Notes: generated from the letters alone by a model not told the origin. Counted from the first letter of the stretch, positions 19,883-28,763 are shown. The stretch is DNA of 64,000 nt from Desulfogranum japonicum DSM 18378 (GCF_000429945.1 NZ_AUCV01000017.1:1-64000), one strand, 5' to 3'. Numbers and translations: made by a program.

Positions 19883-20167
19883 ATGAAAATTACCCTCCAA
19901 GAAGTACAACGTGTGGCTCGTCTCGCCCGTCTTGATTTAGGTGCTGAGGAAAGCGAAAAGATGACCCAGCAATTGGATAACATCCTCCAATATGTGGCTA
20001 AGCTCGATGAGGTGGATACTACCGGTATTCCTGTAACAACCCATACCCAGCAGGTCACAAATGCTTTCAGGGAAGATGTTGTTCAGCCTTCTCTGGATCG
20101 TGAAAAAGCTTTGGCCAATGGCCCTGAACAGAATGGAGAAGCCTTTGTAGTGCCCAGAGTTATATAG
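19883..20167 (+). CDS. gatC: Asp/Glu-tRNA amidotransferase subunit C
   Basis: A 94-residue GatC, the small belt subunit that stabilises GatA on GatB. It has the typical VQRVARLARLDLGAEESEKM start and LDNILQYVAKLDEVDTTGI, then DVVQPSLDREKALANGPEQ. Length is standard. It lies 146 bases upstream of gatA, and gatB is not in the window. The amidotransferase converts misacylated Glu-tRNAGln (or Asp-tRNAAsn) to the correct form. Confidence 0.93.
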   Translation: MKITLQEVQRVARLARLDLGAEESEKMTQQLDNILQYVAKLDEVDTTGIPVTTHTQQVTNAFREDVVQPSLDREKALANGPEQNGEAFVVPRVI

Positions 20168-20313
20168 AATATTTCTTCCCGGGTATGGACAGATACTCAA
20201 TACACAGCATATTTTTGTATAACCCTTTGAGTCCACATTTCTCTTCCACCTAATCCCTCACAAGATTTGGGTACGGGAAGTATACTATTTCCATCACTAT
20301 TGATCAGACCGAT

Positions 20314-21774
20314 ATGCACTATTATTCACTGACATTGCATGAAGCATCGCAGAAACTTGCCCGCGGAGAAATTACTTCTCTGGAACTTACCCAGGCCGTT
20401 CTCGGACGTATTACCGCGGTTGACGGCAGAATCAAAGCCTATTTGAGTGTATATGAAGATGCGGCCTTAAAACAGGCTGAAGAGGCAGACATGATGAGAA
20501 AAAATGGTCAGGGCAATCCCTTGTGTGGAATTCCCCTGGCTATTAAGGATGTCCTCTGTACTCAGCATATGAAAACGACTTGTGGCTCACGTATTCTTGA
20601 AAATTTCATTCCACCCTACGATGCCACTGTAGTTCAGCGCCTGCAACAATCCGGAGCTGTTTTACTTGGAAAACTTACCATGGATGAATTTGCCATGGGA
20701 TCCACCAATGAAAATTGTGCTTTCGGGGTTCCGGAAAATCCTTGGAAAGCCGGATATGTTACAGGTGGATCCAGCGGTGGATCAGCAGCAGCTGTATCAG
20801 CAGACGAGTGTTTTGCTGCGCTGGGCTCAGATACAGGTGGTTCCATACGTCAGCCAGCATCCCTTTGTGGCGTAGTGGGCCTCAAACCTACCTATGGAAG
20901 GGTATCCAGATATGGCCTTGTAGCTTTTGCCAGCTCATTGGATCAGGTTGGCCCAATCACCAAAGATGTACGTGATGCTGCGCTCATGATGAACTGTATT
21001 GCAGGGTATGATGAAAAAGACTCCACATCCATCAAGACTGCAGTACCTGATTATACAGGTGCTCTGACAGAAGGCCTGCAGGGAATTCGCATAGGAGTGC
21101 CCAGAGAATATTTCGGTCAAGGCCTTGATCCAGAAGTTGAAACCATCATTAATAAAGGAATTGATGCCCTGAAAGATGCTGGTGCTGAAATTGTGGAAGT
21201 TAATCTACCTCATACCGAGTATTGCGTAGCTGTTTATTACCTGATTGCTCCAGCCGAGGCTAGTTCCAATCTTGCCCGCTTTGATGGTGTGCGTTACGGA
21301 TATAGGAATAAAGAGGCGCAGGAGCTTCTTGATATGTACAATACCAGTCGATCACAAGGATTCGGAGACGAGGTTAAAAGACGTATTCTCATAGGTACCT
21401 ATGCCCTTTCAGCCGGATATTACGATGCCTATTATAAAAAGGCTTCCCAGGTAAGAACATTGATAAAAAGGGATTTTGAGAATGTCTTCAGCAGCTGCGA
21501 TCTCATTGTTTCGCCTGTTACGCCAACACCTTCCTGGCCAATAGGCGACAAAGCTGACGATCCTCTTTCAATGTATCTCAGTGATATTTTAACACTTTCT
21601 GCAAATCTTGGCGGTATTCCGGGGATGTCGGTCCCCTGTGGTTTTACACAGGCAGGTTTGCCGGTTGGTATGCAGATGCAGGCCGGTCATTTTCAAGAAG
21701 AGGTTCTCTTGAAAGCCGGATATAACTTAGAAAAACAGCTTGGTATTGCTGGTATAAAACCTGATTTAGGATGA
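20314..21774 (+). CDS. gatA: Asp/Glu-tRNA amidotransferase subunit A
   Basis: A 486-residue amidase-signature enzyme, the glutaminase subunit of GatCAB. The Ser-cisSer-Lys triad is present: Lys in AIKDVLCTQ, cis-Ser in [13 protein letters not shown], and nucleophile Ser in [20 protein letters not shown]-like TPTPSWPIG and [10 protein letters not shown] lie near the C-terminus as in all GatA. It is followed by hisC after 4 bases. Confidence 0.97.
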   Translation: MHYYSLTLHEASQKLARGEITSLELTQAVLGRITAVDGRIKAYLSVYEDAALKQAEEADMMRKNGQGNPLCGIPLAIKDVLCTQHMKTTCGSRILENFIPPYDATVVQRLQQSGAVLLGKLTMDEFAMGSTNENCAFGVPENPWKAGYVTGGSSGGSAAAVSADECFAALGSDTGGSIRQPASLCGVVGLKPTYGRVSRYGLVAFASSLDQVGPITKDVRDAALMMNCIAGYDEKDSTSIKTAVPDYTGALTEGLQGIRIGVPREYFGQGLDPEVETIINKGIDALKDAGAEIVEVNLPHTEYCVAVYYLIAPAEASSNLARFDGVRYGYRNKEAQELLDMYNTSRSQGFGDEVKRRILIGTYALSAGYYDAYYKKASQVRTLIKRDFENVFSSCDLIVSPVTPTPSWPIGDKADDPLSMYLSDILTLSANLGGIPGMSVPCGFTQAGLPVGMQMQAGHFQEEVLLKAGYNLEKQLGIAGIKPDLG

Positions 21775-21778
21775 TTCC

Positions 21779-22891
21779 ATGAAGTTGCAAGTACCCAAAA
21801 ATATAGCTGAGATAATCCCCTACCCTCCAGGAAAACCTATGGATGAACTGGAGCGGGAATATGGCGTAACCAATGCCATAAAATTGGCTTCCAATGAAAA
21901 TCCATGGGGACCATCTCCCAAGGCGGTTGAGGCTGTCCGTGACCAGCTTGTTAATCTGCATCGCTATCCTGATGGTTCAAACTATTACCTTGCTCAGGCT
22001 CTTTCCCACTGGACCACTGCTGATCCGGAGGAAATCGTTTTGGGAAATGGCTCTAATGAAGTCATAGAGTTCCTCGTTAAAGCCCTGGTTTCACCCGGAG
22101 ATGAAGTTATCACATCACACCCTTCGTTTTTGATGTACCAAAAGTTTGTACAAGTTCGCGGAGGTAAAAATCTGGTTCTGGATCTTAAAGGTATGCATCA
22201 TGATCTGGATGCCATTATTGAGCACGTAACACCTAAAACAAGATTAATTTTCATTGATAATCCCAACAACCCAACCGGTACGTTCATAGGAAAAGCTGCT
22301 TTTGATGATTTTGTCCGCAAATTACCGGAAACAGTAGTTGTTGTGCTTGATGAAGCGTATGTGGACTTTGTCGATAAAGACCAGCAGATAGATATATTTT
22401 CCTATATAAGAAACTCTGAAGGACTTCCAGGCCTGGTGAGCATGAGAACTTTTTCCAAGGCTTTTGGTCTGGCTGGTCTGCGAGTGGGTTTTGGTCTTAT
22501 GCATCGAGATCTGGCCGATATGCTGCACAGAGTACGGCAGCCCTTCAATATTAATTTATTGGGGCAAATCGGGGCGATGGCGGCGTTGAATGATACAGAC
22601 CACTATGAGTATACCCTCAGGGAGACCGAAAAGGGATTGCAGTGGTTGAGTGAGCAAGTGGCTGAGCTTGGTTGTAAGCCCTACCCTTCTCACACCAATT
22701 TTTTCCTCATCGATGTTAAAGGAGACGCTACCAATTTGTATGAGGCAATGCTGCATAAAGGTGTAATAGTGCGCTCCATGAAGGCCTATGGATATCCACA
22801 GTTTATTCGAATAACAGTAGGAACAGCAGCTGAAAATCAACGATTTGTTCATGCGCTTGCCGAATGTCTTAAGGAACTGGCATATGTCTGA
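21779..22891 (+). CDS. hisC: histidinol-phosphate aminotransferase
   Basis: A 370-residue fold-type I PLP enzyme of histidine biosynthesis. It has IKLASNENPWGPSPKAVEAV, the nucleotide-like LGNGSNEVIE, and FIDNPNNPTG. ITT-like DEAYVDF precedes the PLP lysine in MRTFSKAFGLAGLRVGFGL. The C-terminal GVIVRSMKAYGYPQFIRITVGT contains the phosphate-binding Arg. The gene overlaps cmk by 8 bases and follows gatA by 4, giving a gatA-hisC-cmk string without other his genes. Confidence 0.95.
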   Translation: MKLQVPKNIAEIIPYPPGKPMDELEREYGVTNAIKLASNENPWGPSPKAVEAVRDQLVNLHRYPDGSNYYLAQALSHWTTADPEEIVLGNGSNEVIEFLVKALVSPGDEVITSHPSFLMYQKFVQVRGGKNLVLDLKGMHHDLDAIIEHVTPKTRLIFIDNPNNPTGTFIGKAAFDDFVRKLPETVVVVLDEAYVDFVDKDQQIDIFSYIRNSEGLPGLVSMRTFSKAFGLAGLRVGFGLMHRDLADMLHRVRQPFNINLLGQIGAMAALNDTDHYEYTLRETEKGLQWLSEQVAELGCKPYPSHTNFFLIDVKGDATNLYEAMLHKGVIVRSMKAYGYPQFIRITVGTAAENQRFVHALAECLKELAYV

Positions 22892-23570
22892 CGCATTGCG
22901 GGTGGTAACCATCGATGGCCCATCTGGCGGGGGAAAATCAACAGTCTCCCGTGGGGTGGCCGCAAAACTTGGTTTCACTTATTTAGACACTGGGGCTATG
23001 TACAGGGCTGTTGGCTATGCCTGCAAACAAAATAATACGCATCTTGACCATCCAGCTGCGCTCTCTGACTTGCTCAGAGATTTGCGAATAGAGTTGCGCC
23101 CAGCCGTGAATGCAGAGAGTGATGTTCAGGTTTTTCTTAATGGCGTGGATATTTCTGCAACGATTCGCACCACCGAGATGGGAATGCAGGCTTCACGGGT
23201 ATCTGCTTTGCCAGAGGTTCGCAGGTATCTCACCAGGCTTCAACAACAAATTGGCGCAGTTGGAGAAGTTGTCGCTGAAGGAAGAGATACGGGAACCGTC
23301 GTATTCCCTGATGCGTTATGGAAGTTTTATCTTGATGCGAGCCCTGAAATACGTGCAGGAAGAAGAGCCGCTCAACTTCGAGATAGAGGTGAACAGGTTG
23401 ATGAGCAGGAATTATTGAAGCAAATCATACAACGTGATCAAGACGACAGTCAACGAGCTATAGCTCCACTAAAAAAAGCAGATGATGCTATTTTTATTGA
23501 TTCCTCCAGTCTCAGCGCCCAGGAGGTAATCAATACCATGGTGAAAATAATAGCTGAAAAAGCAATGTGA
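22884..23570 (+). CDS. cmk: cytidylate kinase
   Basis: A 228-residue CMP/dCMP kinase. The Walker A motif IDGPSGGGKSTVSRGVA is near the N-terminus. It is followed by YLDTGAMYRAVGY, the CMP-binding insert, VVAEGRDTGTVVFPDA and lid Arg-rich RRAAQLRDRGE. The ATG at 22884 sits in the sequence ATGTCTGA shared with the hisC stop, so translation is coupled. An upstream in-frame ATG would extend into hisC and is less likely. The next 190 bases carry the intergenic hairpin repeat. Confidence 0.96.
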   Translation: MSDALRVVTIDGPSGGGKSTVSRGVAAKLGFTYLDTGAMYRAVGYACKQNNTHLDHPAALSDLLRDLRIELRPAVNAESDVQVFLNGVDISATIRTTEMGMQASRVSALPEVRRYLTRLQQQIGAVGEVVAEGRDTGTVVFPDALWKFYLDASPEIRAGRRAAQLRDRGEQVDEQELLKQIIQRDQDDSQRAIAPLKKADDAIFIDSSSLSAQEVINTMVKIIAEKAM

Positions 23571-23622
23571 TTGACTTTATCTATTCATCAAAGAATTGTA
23601 TTCAGATACACCTCTTGTTTTA

Positions 23623-23748
23623 AGGGTCACGGAAAAAAAATTATCCAATCTTGCTTGTCTCTCAACTCGGTAACGTTGTCGCGTCAATGGCTCAATACGG
23701 CCAGTATGGTACCATTGACGCGACAACGTTACCAAACCGATATCCTAG
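23623..23748 (+). repeat. intergenic hairpin element, copy A
   Basis: Begins AGGGTCACGGAA and contains a perfect 22-base inverted repeat (23669-23690 pairing with 23712-23733) around a 21-base loop that itself has a short dyad. The sequence is closely similar, over about 125 bases, to the reverse complement of 28601-28763. The matching right end is missing here, apparently cut off near the flavodiiron stop codon at 23762. It lies between convergent cmk and flavodiiron genes, so it may also act as a bidirectional terminator. Confidence 0.85.
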
Positions 23749-23761
23749 GCAATTTTTGAAT

Positions 23762-24982
23762 CTACAGAACGGATTTAACCTCTTTACCTTCCCGCATATC
23801 CTTCATGGAAGAAGCAATGGTTTTACCTAATTCTACACATTGGGCAAGATGTTCTTCTCGTGGTACATATTGCACTTTAAGACCTTGATGACACATGGTG
23901 AATTTCATTTCTTTGAGGGCATCGTTCATAAGCCCCACTGCTTCACCGGACCAGCCATAGGAGCCGAAACAGGCACCTATTTTATTGGTAGGTCTCAACC
24001 CCCGCATATACATGAGAAAACCAGCCATTCTAGGTAGCATGCCATTATTCAGTGTTGGGCAACCCAAAATGACGGCACTTGCTTCAAGAACCACTGTCAT
24101 TACATCACTGCGGTGATTTATCTGCAAATCGAGAAACGTGTAACTGACACCCTCTTCCTGCAAACCTTCGGCTATACTTCTTGCCATTTTTCTGGTTGAT
24201 TCCCACATCGTGTCATACACTATTACAACAGTACCATTACCCTGGTTGTTGCACCATTTTGCATAGGCATCAATGATCTTTTGCGGATTGGATCTCCAGA
24301 CAACTCCATGATCCGGTGCAATCATGTTTATGGGCAACTGCATTTCAGATACCTTGGCCAGAAGCTTTTTTATCAAAGGTGAGTACAAGGTAAGAATATT
24401 TGCGTAGTATTTTGTAGCCTCATGCATAAGAACACTTTGATCAACCTGATCATCAAATCTTTCACTGGTGGCAAGATGTTCTCCAAAAGCATCATTGGAA
24501 AAAAGAATCTGTTCTTCCTTCACATATGAAAACATGGAATCCGGCCAGTGAAGCATTCTTGTTTCCATGAAACTCAAGGTTCTCTCTCCAAGAGATAATT
24601 CGTCCCCGGAAGCAACCACATGATATGGCCAGTCTTCATTATGAAAATGCTGTATTAAGGCCTTTTGACCCATCTTTGAGCAGATAACCTTTTCAGGGGT
24701 AACAGCGTTGATGATTTCGGGTAATGCCCCTGAATGATCAGGTTCTACATGATTGACCACAAGATAATCTATCTTTTTCGGATCGATTATGGCTGTAATA
24801 CAATGTAACAACTCATCAATATAAGTCTTTTTCACCGTGTCGATAAGGGTGACTTTCTCATCAAGTATAAGATAGGCATTGTAAGTGGTTCCGCGTTCTG
24901 TGGAGTATCCATGAAAATCGCGGGTCAACCAGTCAATGGCCCCAACCCAATAGATATTTTTTGCTATTTCAATAGGTTTCAT
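23762..24982 (-). CDS. flavodiiron protein (rubredoxin:oxygen oxidoreductase type)
   Basis: A 406-residue class A flavodiiron protein. The N-terminal metallo-beta-lactamase-like half carries the diiron ligands in VVNHVEPDHSGALPE (HxExDH), and LHWPDSMFSY and MIAPDHGVVW supply further ligands. The C-terminal flavodoxin half starts near residue 250 (VVIVYDTMWESTRKMA, an FMN phosphate loop) and has GSYGWSGEAV. These enzymes reduce O2 and/or NO to water or N2O using electrons from rubredoxin. No rubredoxin domain is fused, but a rubredoxin gene lies 0.8 kb upstream on the same strand. Confidence 0.95.
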   Translation of the reverse strand: MKPIEIAKNIYWVGAIDWLTRDFHGYSTERGTTYNAYLILDEKVTLIDTVKKTYIDELLHCITAIIDPKKIDYLVVNHVEPDHSGALPEIINAVTPEKVICSKMGQKALIQHFHNEDWPYHVVASGDELSLGERTLSFMETRMLHWPDSMFSYVKEEQILFSNDAFGEHLATSERFDDQVDQSVLMHEATKYYANILTLYSPLIKKLLAKVSEMQLPINMIAPDHGVVWRSNPQKIIDAYAKWCNNQGNGTVVIVYDTMWESTRKMARSIAEGLQEEGVSYTFLDLQINHRSDVMTVVLEASAVILGCPTLNNGMLPRMAGFLMYMRGLRPTNKIGACFGSYGWSGEAVGLMNDALKEMKFTMCHQGLKVQYVPREEHLAQCVELGKTIASSMKDMREGKEVKSVL

Positions 24983-25184
24983 AGTTGTATATAAACTGTA
25001 TCAAGAAACGAGACGCAGGGGATATATAGTTTCTAAACCGGTATCTGGCGGTTGTCAGAGAAAAAATTCAGATCATGCCATTTGAGTACAATAGGCAAAG
25101 CTATGTTTTTAATATGATAGCGGTTAGTTGTTTCTGAAAAAAAACGAACTGAGCAAAAAGGGGTATTCTCAGACAGCTTCCAGC

Positions 25185-25532
25185 TTAAAATGTGAGAACA
25201 GTGTACCCTTGCTCCAGGTATTCAGACATTGCCGGATGTCCTGCCATATCACCGATAAGAGGAATTTTTTCCTGTTTAATGTCCTCGGCGGCTCCTAATT
25301 TGTTAGAGCAGGCTTTACAAGCCCCGATAATCAAGCCCAACTCTTTTGCCTTGATATATAGTTGATGTAAAAAATGTCCTTCTTTAGCCATCTTAGCCAC
25401 AAGGGTAACTGCTTCACCTTCCAGTACGATTTTTCCTTCCATGTTTTTTTGATGCATATCTATGGCATTAAGAAGGACATGGATAAAACAAAGAGGATCT
25501 CCTCTAAAGGCAAAAAAAATAGTCTTATTCAT
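25185..25532 (-). CDS. DsrE-family protein
   Basis: A 115-residue soluble protein with DsrE-superfamily organisation. The N-terminal strand is KTIFFAFRGDPLCFIHVLLNA. GKIVLEGEAVTLV leads to the conserved cysteine region IGACKACSNKLG, and GYTVLTF closes the fold. Proteins like this have been annotated as cytoplasmic DsrE-like or sulfur-responsive factors. It lies among oxygen-defence genes rather than with the TusA cluster at 14-15 kb. The AxxCKxC pair could bind a persulfide or metal. Start ATG at 25530-25532; the ribosome-binding site GGGAGCC is moderate. Confidence 0.7.
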   Translation of the reverse strand: MNKTIFFAFRGDPLCFIHVLLNAIDMHQKNMEGKIVLEGEAVTLVAKMAKEGHFLHQLYIKAKELGLIIGACKACSNKLGAAEDIKQEKIPLIGDMAGHPAMSEYLEQGYTVLTF

Positions 25533-25778
25533 AGGTGGCTCCCAAAAGATATATTGGTTGAAGGAAGTTGTTTTATGCCTATGCTAGAAAATGTAAGTAA
25601 GAGACGTATCGAAAATGGAATCTGTAGAGGCTTGATGTGTGCCTGACAAAATATAATTGCTATAAAAAGGTAAAGAAGAGCTTTTTTATAAGCATCTAAG
25701 AGCAAGATAATCCTGATAGCTATCTGTGTGCTACAGGAGAGTTATCACAATAGTATGTGAAAATGTGGAAAGGCAGCT

Positions 25779-25816
25779 ATAAACCTCCGATCATGCATTC
25801 ATGATCGGAGGTTTAT
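25779..25816 (-). terminator. Rho-independent terminator of the rubredoxin gene
   Basis: A perfect 16-base stem (25779-25794 with 25801-25816) with a 6-base loop, starting 7 bases after the rubredoxin stop codon. No long U-run follows, but the strength and position make a terminator the best call. Confidence 0.75.
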
Positions 25817-25822
25817 GGTATA

Positions 25823-25981
25823 TCAGGCTTCTTCGAACTCGTCCTTGCCAGCACCGCATGTTGGGCAGACCCAATCTTCAGGAACATCTTCCCATGCAGT
25901 GCCTGCAGCTACGCCGTTGTCGGGATCGCCAGCTTCAGGATCGTACTCGTAACCACAAACTACGCATACATATTTTTTCAT
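25823..25981 (-). CDS. rubredoxin
   Basis: A 52-residue rubredoxin, reading [18 protein letters not shown] at the N-terminus. The two iron-binding pairs are C6-x-x-C9 (VCVVCGY) and C39-x-x-C42 ([13 protein letters not shown]). The conserved aromatic core residues Y11, Y13, W30 and W37 are present. It donates electrons to flavodiiron protein, desulfoferrodoxin or rubrerythrin. It lies between the DsrE-like gene and desulfoferrodoxin, on the same strand as the flavodiiron protein. A ribosome-binding site (AAAAAGGAAAAAAG) precedes the ATG, and a strong hairpin follows the stop. Confidence 0.97.
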   Translation of the reverse strand: MKKYVCVVCGYEYDPEAGDPDNGVAAGTAWEDVPEDWVCPTCGAGKDEFEEA

Positions 25982-26217
25982 TACTTTTTTCCTTTTTGAA
26001 TATCAGGATTTAGAACAACAGACAAGTTATCTCTTTTCTTAGCTGTAAAAGATAACAATACTGTTAAGTTTATGTTTTTTTTGAATAAATAAACTCATAC
26101 CTGCAAGGATAATGAATTATGCATTCCCTGGGAATGCATGATGATCTCCAGTGCTGGTACAGTAAATTTATAATATCTCGTACATCGTAGAACTTGTAAA
26201 AACTATTATGGCTGGGT

Positions 26218-26592
26218 TCAGGCTTTCCACAGACCATGCAGGTTGCAGTATTCACGGGCAGAGACCTGTTCAGCCTCAACACAGAAGAAAGCTTCCGGAG
26301 CTTCTCCTGGATTAAGATTCTGACGATAAACTTTACCATCAGCGATGAGTTCAACCCATTCAATCCAGTGTTTTTCTTCCATGGGGTGAGGTACGGAACC
26401 GACTGTGACTTTATAACCACCGTCAACTTTTTCGATTACAGGGACGTGTTTTTCCTGTGCCGCATCCACAGTATTCTCAGACATGAGATCCATTGGTTGC
26501 CCACAGCAGACTAATTCTCCGGCCCCTACATGGAGCACTTCTACAATGTTGCCACACAGCGCACATTTGTATACTTCGTTCTGTTTAGTCAT
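26218..26592 (-). CDS. dfx: desulfoferrodoxin (superoxide reductase)
   Basis: A 124-residue 2Fe superoxide reductase that converts superoxide to hydrogen peroxide without making oxygen. The N-terminal desulforedoxin centre I has all four cysteines (C10, C13, C29, C30). Centre II ligands are H49, H69, H75, H119 and C116. The E47-K48 catalytic pair is in EKHVPV. Electrons would come from the nearby rubredoxin. The peroxide produced could be handled by the peroxiredoxin encoded just upstream. The 5' leader of about 360 bases has a stem-loop. Confidence 0.97.
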   Translation of the reverse strand: MTKQNEVYKCALCGNIVEVLHVGAGELVCCGQPMDLMSENTVDAAQEKHVPVIEKVDGGYKVTVGSVPHPMEEKHWIEWVELIADGKVYRQNLNPGEAPEAFFCVEAEQVSAREYCNLHGLWKA

Positions 26593-26951
26593 CGTTAGTC
26601 TCCTTGTTTAGCTGGAATAAGGTATAGATAGGCAGCCATAGCGAAACCTTTCCTTCGTATGAAGGGTACAGCTTATTGGCTGCCGATAGATACTATTGTT
26701 ACCTAAATGATAAGAAATATCCATAACTATACGCAAATTATCATAGCAGGAATATCTCTCGCACAATAATAGGCTATCTGTTTATTTCTCTGATTCGCAC
26801 AATATTTTTGAAACAGCTTTTTTTCACTAGGCAGTAACAAATTATGCGTTCAGGGTTGATAGCACAAGTTACGTAAGAGAACTTTTCTGAAAAAATATTT
26901 TGCAGTAGTTATGTTATATGCTGCTACAAATTTGTCCGCAATATATTCAGA
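26593..26951 (-). promoter_or_regulatory. desulfoferrodoxin leader with stem-loop
   Basis: About 360 bases without a gene. A two-level hairpin is visible: outer arms GGCAGCCA (26631-26638) and TGGCTGCC (26677-26684), inner arms CCTTC (26652-26656) and GAAGG (26661-26665). On the minus strand it ends 39 bases before the dfx ATG. It could be a leader RNA element, or a terminator/attenuator for transcription coming from the peroxiredoxin gene, though it has no U-run. The remainder is AT-rich and holds no recognisable motif. Confidence 0.4.
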
Positions 26952-27542
26952 TTAGTTGTGCTTGGTTAAGTAGTCTGCCACCCCTTCAGCCGTAGGTTTC
27001 ATAGCGTCCTCACCGTCTTTCCAGTTAGCTGGACATACATCTCCATATTTCTCATGGAATTGTAACGCATCTACCATGCGTAGTGCCTCTTCAATATTTC
27101 TGCCTAGGGGCAGGTCGTTGACCACGGCGTGACGTACAAGACCTTCCTTGTCTATCAGGAAGGTACCGCGGAGGGCTATTCCTACATCTAACAATACACC
27201 GTAATTACGAGAAATTTTTTTGTCAAGATCAGCAACAAGCGGGTACTGAACCTGGCCAATACCTCCTTGGTTCACAGGAGTATTTTTCCAGGCAAGATGT
27301 GAAAATTGTGAATCAATTGAAACACCTATAATTTCACAATTTTTCTCCTGAAATTTTGAGAGATGTTTATTGAATGCGAGTATTTCCGATGGGCAGACAA
27401 AGGTAAAATCAAGTGGATAGAAAAAAAGAATGACATATTTACCACGATAATCAGAAAGTTTGAAATCTTCTTTTATGGAGTTATCTGCAAGAACAGCGGT
27501 TGCAGTGAAATCAGGTGCCGGTCTTGTAACTAATGTGTTCAT
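26952..27542 (-). CDS. 2-Cys peroxiredoxin (AhpC/Prx1 type)
   Basis: A 196-residue thiol peroxidase. The peroxidatic cysteine is C50 in FYPLDFTFVCPSEI, and the resolving cysteine lies in KYGDVCPANWKDGED. FLIDKEGLVRHAVVNDLPLGRN is the dimer-interface strand common to Prx1/AhpC proteins. It reduces hydrogen peroxide and alkyl peroxides. It follows the PerR-like regulator by 58 bases on the same strand, which suggests peroxide-induced co-expression. No AhpF/thioredoxin-reductase partner is adjacent. Confidence 0.95.
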   Translation of the reverse strand: MNTLVTRPAPDFTATAVLADNSIKEDFKLSDYRGKYVILFFYPLDFTFVCPSEILAFNKHLSKFQEKNCEIIGVSIDSQFSHLAWKNTPVNQGGIGQVQYPLVADLDKKISRNYGVLLDVGIALRGTFLIDKEGLVRHAVVNDLPLGRNIEEALRMVDALQFHEKYGDVCPANWKDGEDAMKPTAEGVADYLTKHN

Positions 27543-27600
27543 GATGAAGATCCTTTATGTAAAAATATGAGATATATATTATATTTGAATATAAGCTTCT

Positions 27601-28242
27601 TTAATCGAGAGCTTTTTTCCCTTCTTCGGTTATTTCGTATTTGCATCGGACAGGACTTGCGACATAACCCTTTTTTTTCAAAGCAGTTATTTGACAACTG
27701 ATTTGCTTAGGCTCCAGACTGGTTACAGAAGCGATGTCCTTACTGCCACAAGGGTCATTGCTTTTAGCGAGGGCTTCAAGTACTTCTTTTTGTTTGTCAC
27801 TTAATTCGCATGATGAACAGCCCATTTTATTATCTCCTTCTAGTTCCTTTTTTTGTTTTTTTCGGCAATCAGGGCAAATACCATAAAATTCTATTCTGCA
27901 TCCCGAAATGCGATAGCCTTTTTGTTCTTTTTGACGGACAACTATTTTTTGCGTTTTGGGTAGATTTATGTTGTCCACACGGTGACATTTGACACAGTAA
28001 ATATGATCGTGTTCCTCTAGATCATAGTCAAAGCGTTTTTGCCGACCGCTTATTTCAACCTTGCTTATTACGCCGGCTTCGAAAAGAATTTCCAGATTTC
28101 GATACACCGTTGCGAGACTGATCCTTGGCAGTTTTTTTCTAATTCGCTCATACAATTCATCCGCAGTTGGATGGCTTGTCGATTTCCTCAGTTCAGCGAG
28201 GATAATTTCACGCTGATGTGTCATTCGTAATGTATGTTTCAT
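27601..28242 (-). CDS. PerR/Fur-type regulator read through into a second winged-helix module
   Basis: A 213-residue protein. Residues 1-135 are a Fur-family repressor: DNA-binding LPRISLATVYRNLEIL, metal/sensor HDHIYCVKC, and the C-terminal zinc pair C123-x-x-C126. Residues 140-213 are a separate cysteine-bearing winged-helix module (MGCSSCELSDKQKEVLEAL, then CKYEITEEGKKAL). The join is odd. It contains an A7-C-A7 run (27848-27862 on the minus strand). An AGGAG ribosome-binding site stands 8-9 bases before the ATG of residue 140 (27823-27825). Losing one A would end the Fur part at a nearby stop. So this may be two genes, a true fusion, or a slippage product. Confidence 0.8.
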   Translation of the reverse strand: MKHTLRMTHQREIILAELRKSTSHPTADELYERIRKKLPRISLATVYRNLEILFEAGVISKVEISGRQKRFDYDLEEHDHIYCVKCHRVDNINLPKTQKIVVRQKEQKGYRISGCRIEFYGICPDCRKKQKKELEGDNKMGCSSCELSDKQKEVLEALAKSNDPCGSKDIASVTSLEPKQISCQITALKKKGYVASPVRCKYEITEEGKKALD

Positions 28243-28284
28243 GCTGAGATTTATTCTCTATTAATATTTAAAACTAAATGTACA

Positions 28285-28299
28285 TAGTAATTATTATCA
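28285..28299. promoter_or_regulatory. PerR-box-like operator
   Basis: TAGTAATTATTATCA, 43 bases upstream of the PerR-like start, matches 11 of 14 specified positions of the PerR box TTATAATNATTATAA and has the palindromic core TAATTATTA. This would fit autoregulation of the perR-peroxiredoxin unit. The surrounding DNA is AT-rich, so chance similarity is possible. Confidence 0.35.
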
Positions 28300-28600
28300 A
28301 GTCAAGAAAAAAAGTTATCCGTTAAAAATCAGGAGGTTTTGTTCACATAGAAGCGTGAAATCTCAAGAACCTCTATATATAAAATTTCGGTAATATTCCG
28401 ATGGAATCTGGCTCAAACGGGTTAGTCTGGAAGGCTTACCTGATCAAAATCGCGATTGCCAAAATATGAAGCGCCTTTGGTCAATTACAGTTCGGAGGTA
28501 AGTGAAACCAAAAAGATACAGACTCCGTGATGAGTTATAAGAATGCTTTTTGAAAAATGAGGTGGGATAAAATGAGTTTCCAGGGGAAACGAGAACGATC
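28300..28600. other. intergenic stretch without a recognised gene
   Basis: The DNA between the perR promoter and hairpin copy B has no convincing open frame on either strand and no strong hairpin. It is mildly AT-rich. Confidence 0.5.
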
Positions 28601-28763
28601 AGGGTCACGGAAAATAACAAATATCCACAACTTTCGTAGGATATCGGTTTGGTAACGTCGTCCTGTCAAAGGTTCCATACTGACAGTATTGAGCCATTGA
28701 TGCAACGACGTTACCGAGTTGAGAGACAAGCAAGATAGGATAATTTATTTCTTCCGTGGCCCT
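28601..28763 (-). repeat. intergenic hairpin element, copy B (complete)
   Basis: A 163-base element bounded by 12-base terminal inverted repeats with one mismatch (AGGGTCACGGAA at 28601-28612; TTCCGTGGCCCT at 28752-28763). Internally it has the same hairpin arms as copy A (28651-28672 and 28694-28715), here partly degraded at the loop end. At the ninth base pair of the stem copy A has T-A and copy B has C-G, a compensatory change. Orientation is opposite to copy A. It ends 10 bases before the pal stop codon. The structure resembles a MITE or a large REP/BIME-type element. Confidence 0.88.

Noticed and set aside
20168-20313. A tRNA or riboswitch between gatC and gatA
   Set aside because: No cloverleaf, T-loop (GTTCRA) or known riboswitch core was visible.
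25823-25981. Non-coding stretch before desulfoferrodoxin
   Set aside because: At first sight empty, but a 52-residue rubredoxin reads cleanly here with both CxxC pairs, so it was annotated as a gene.
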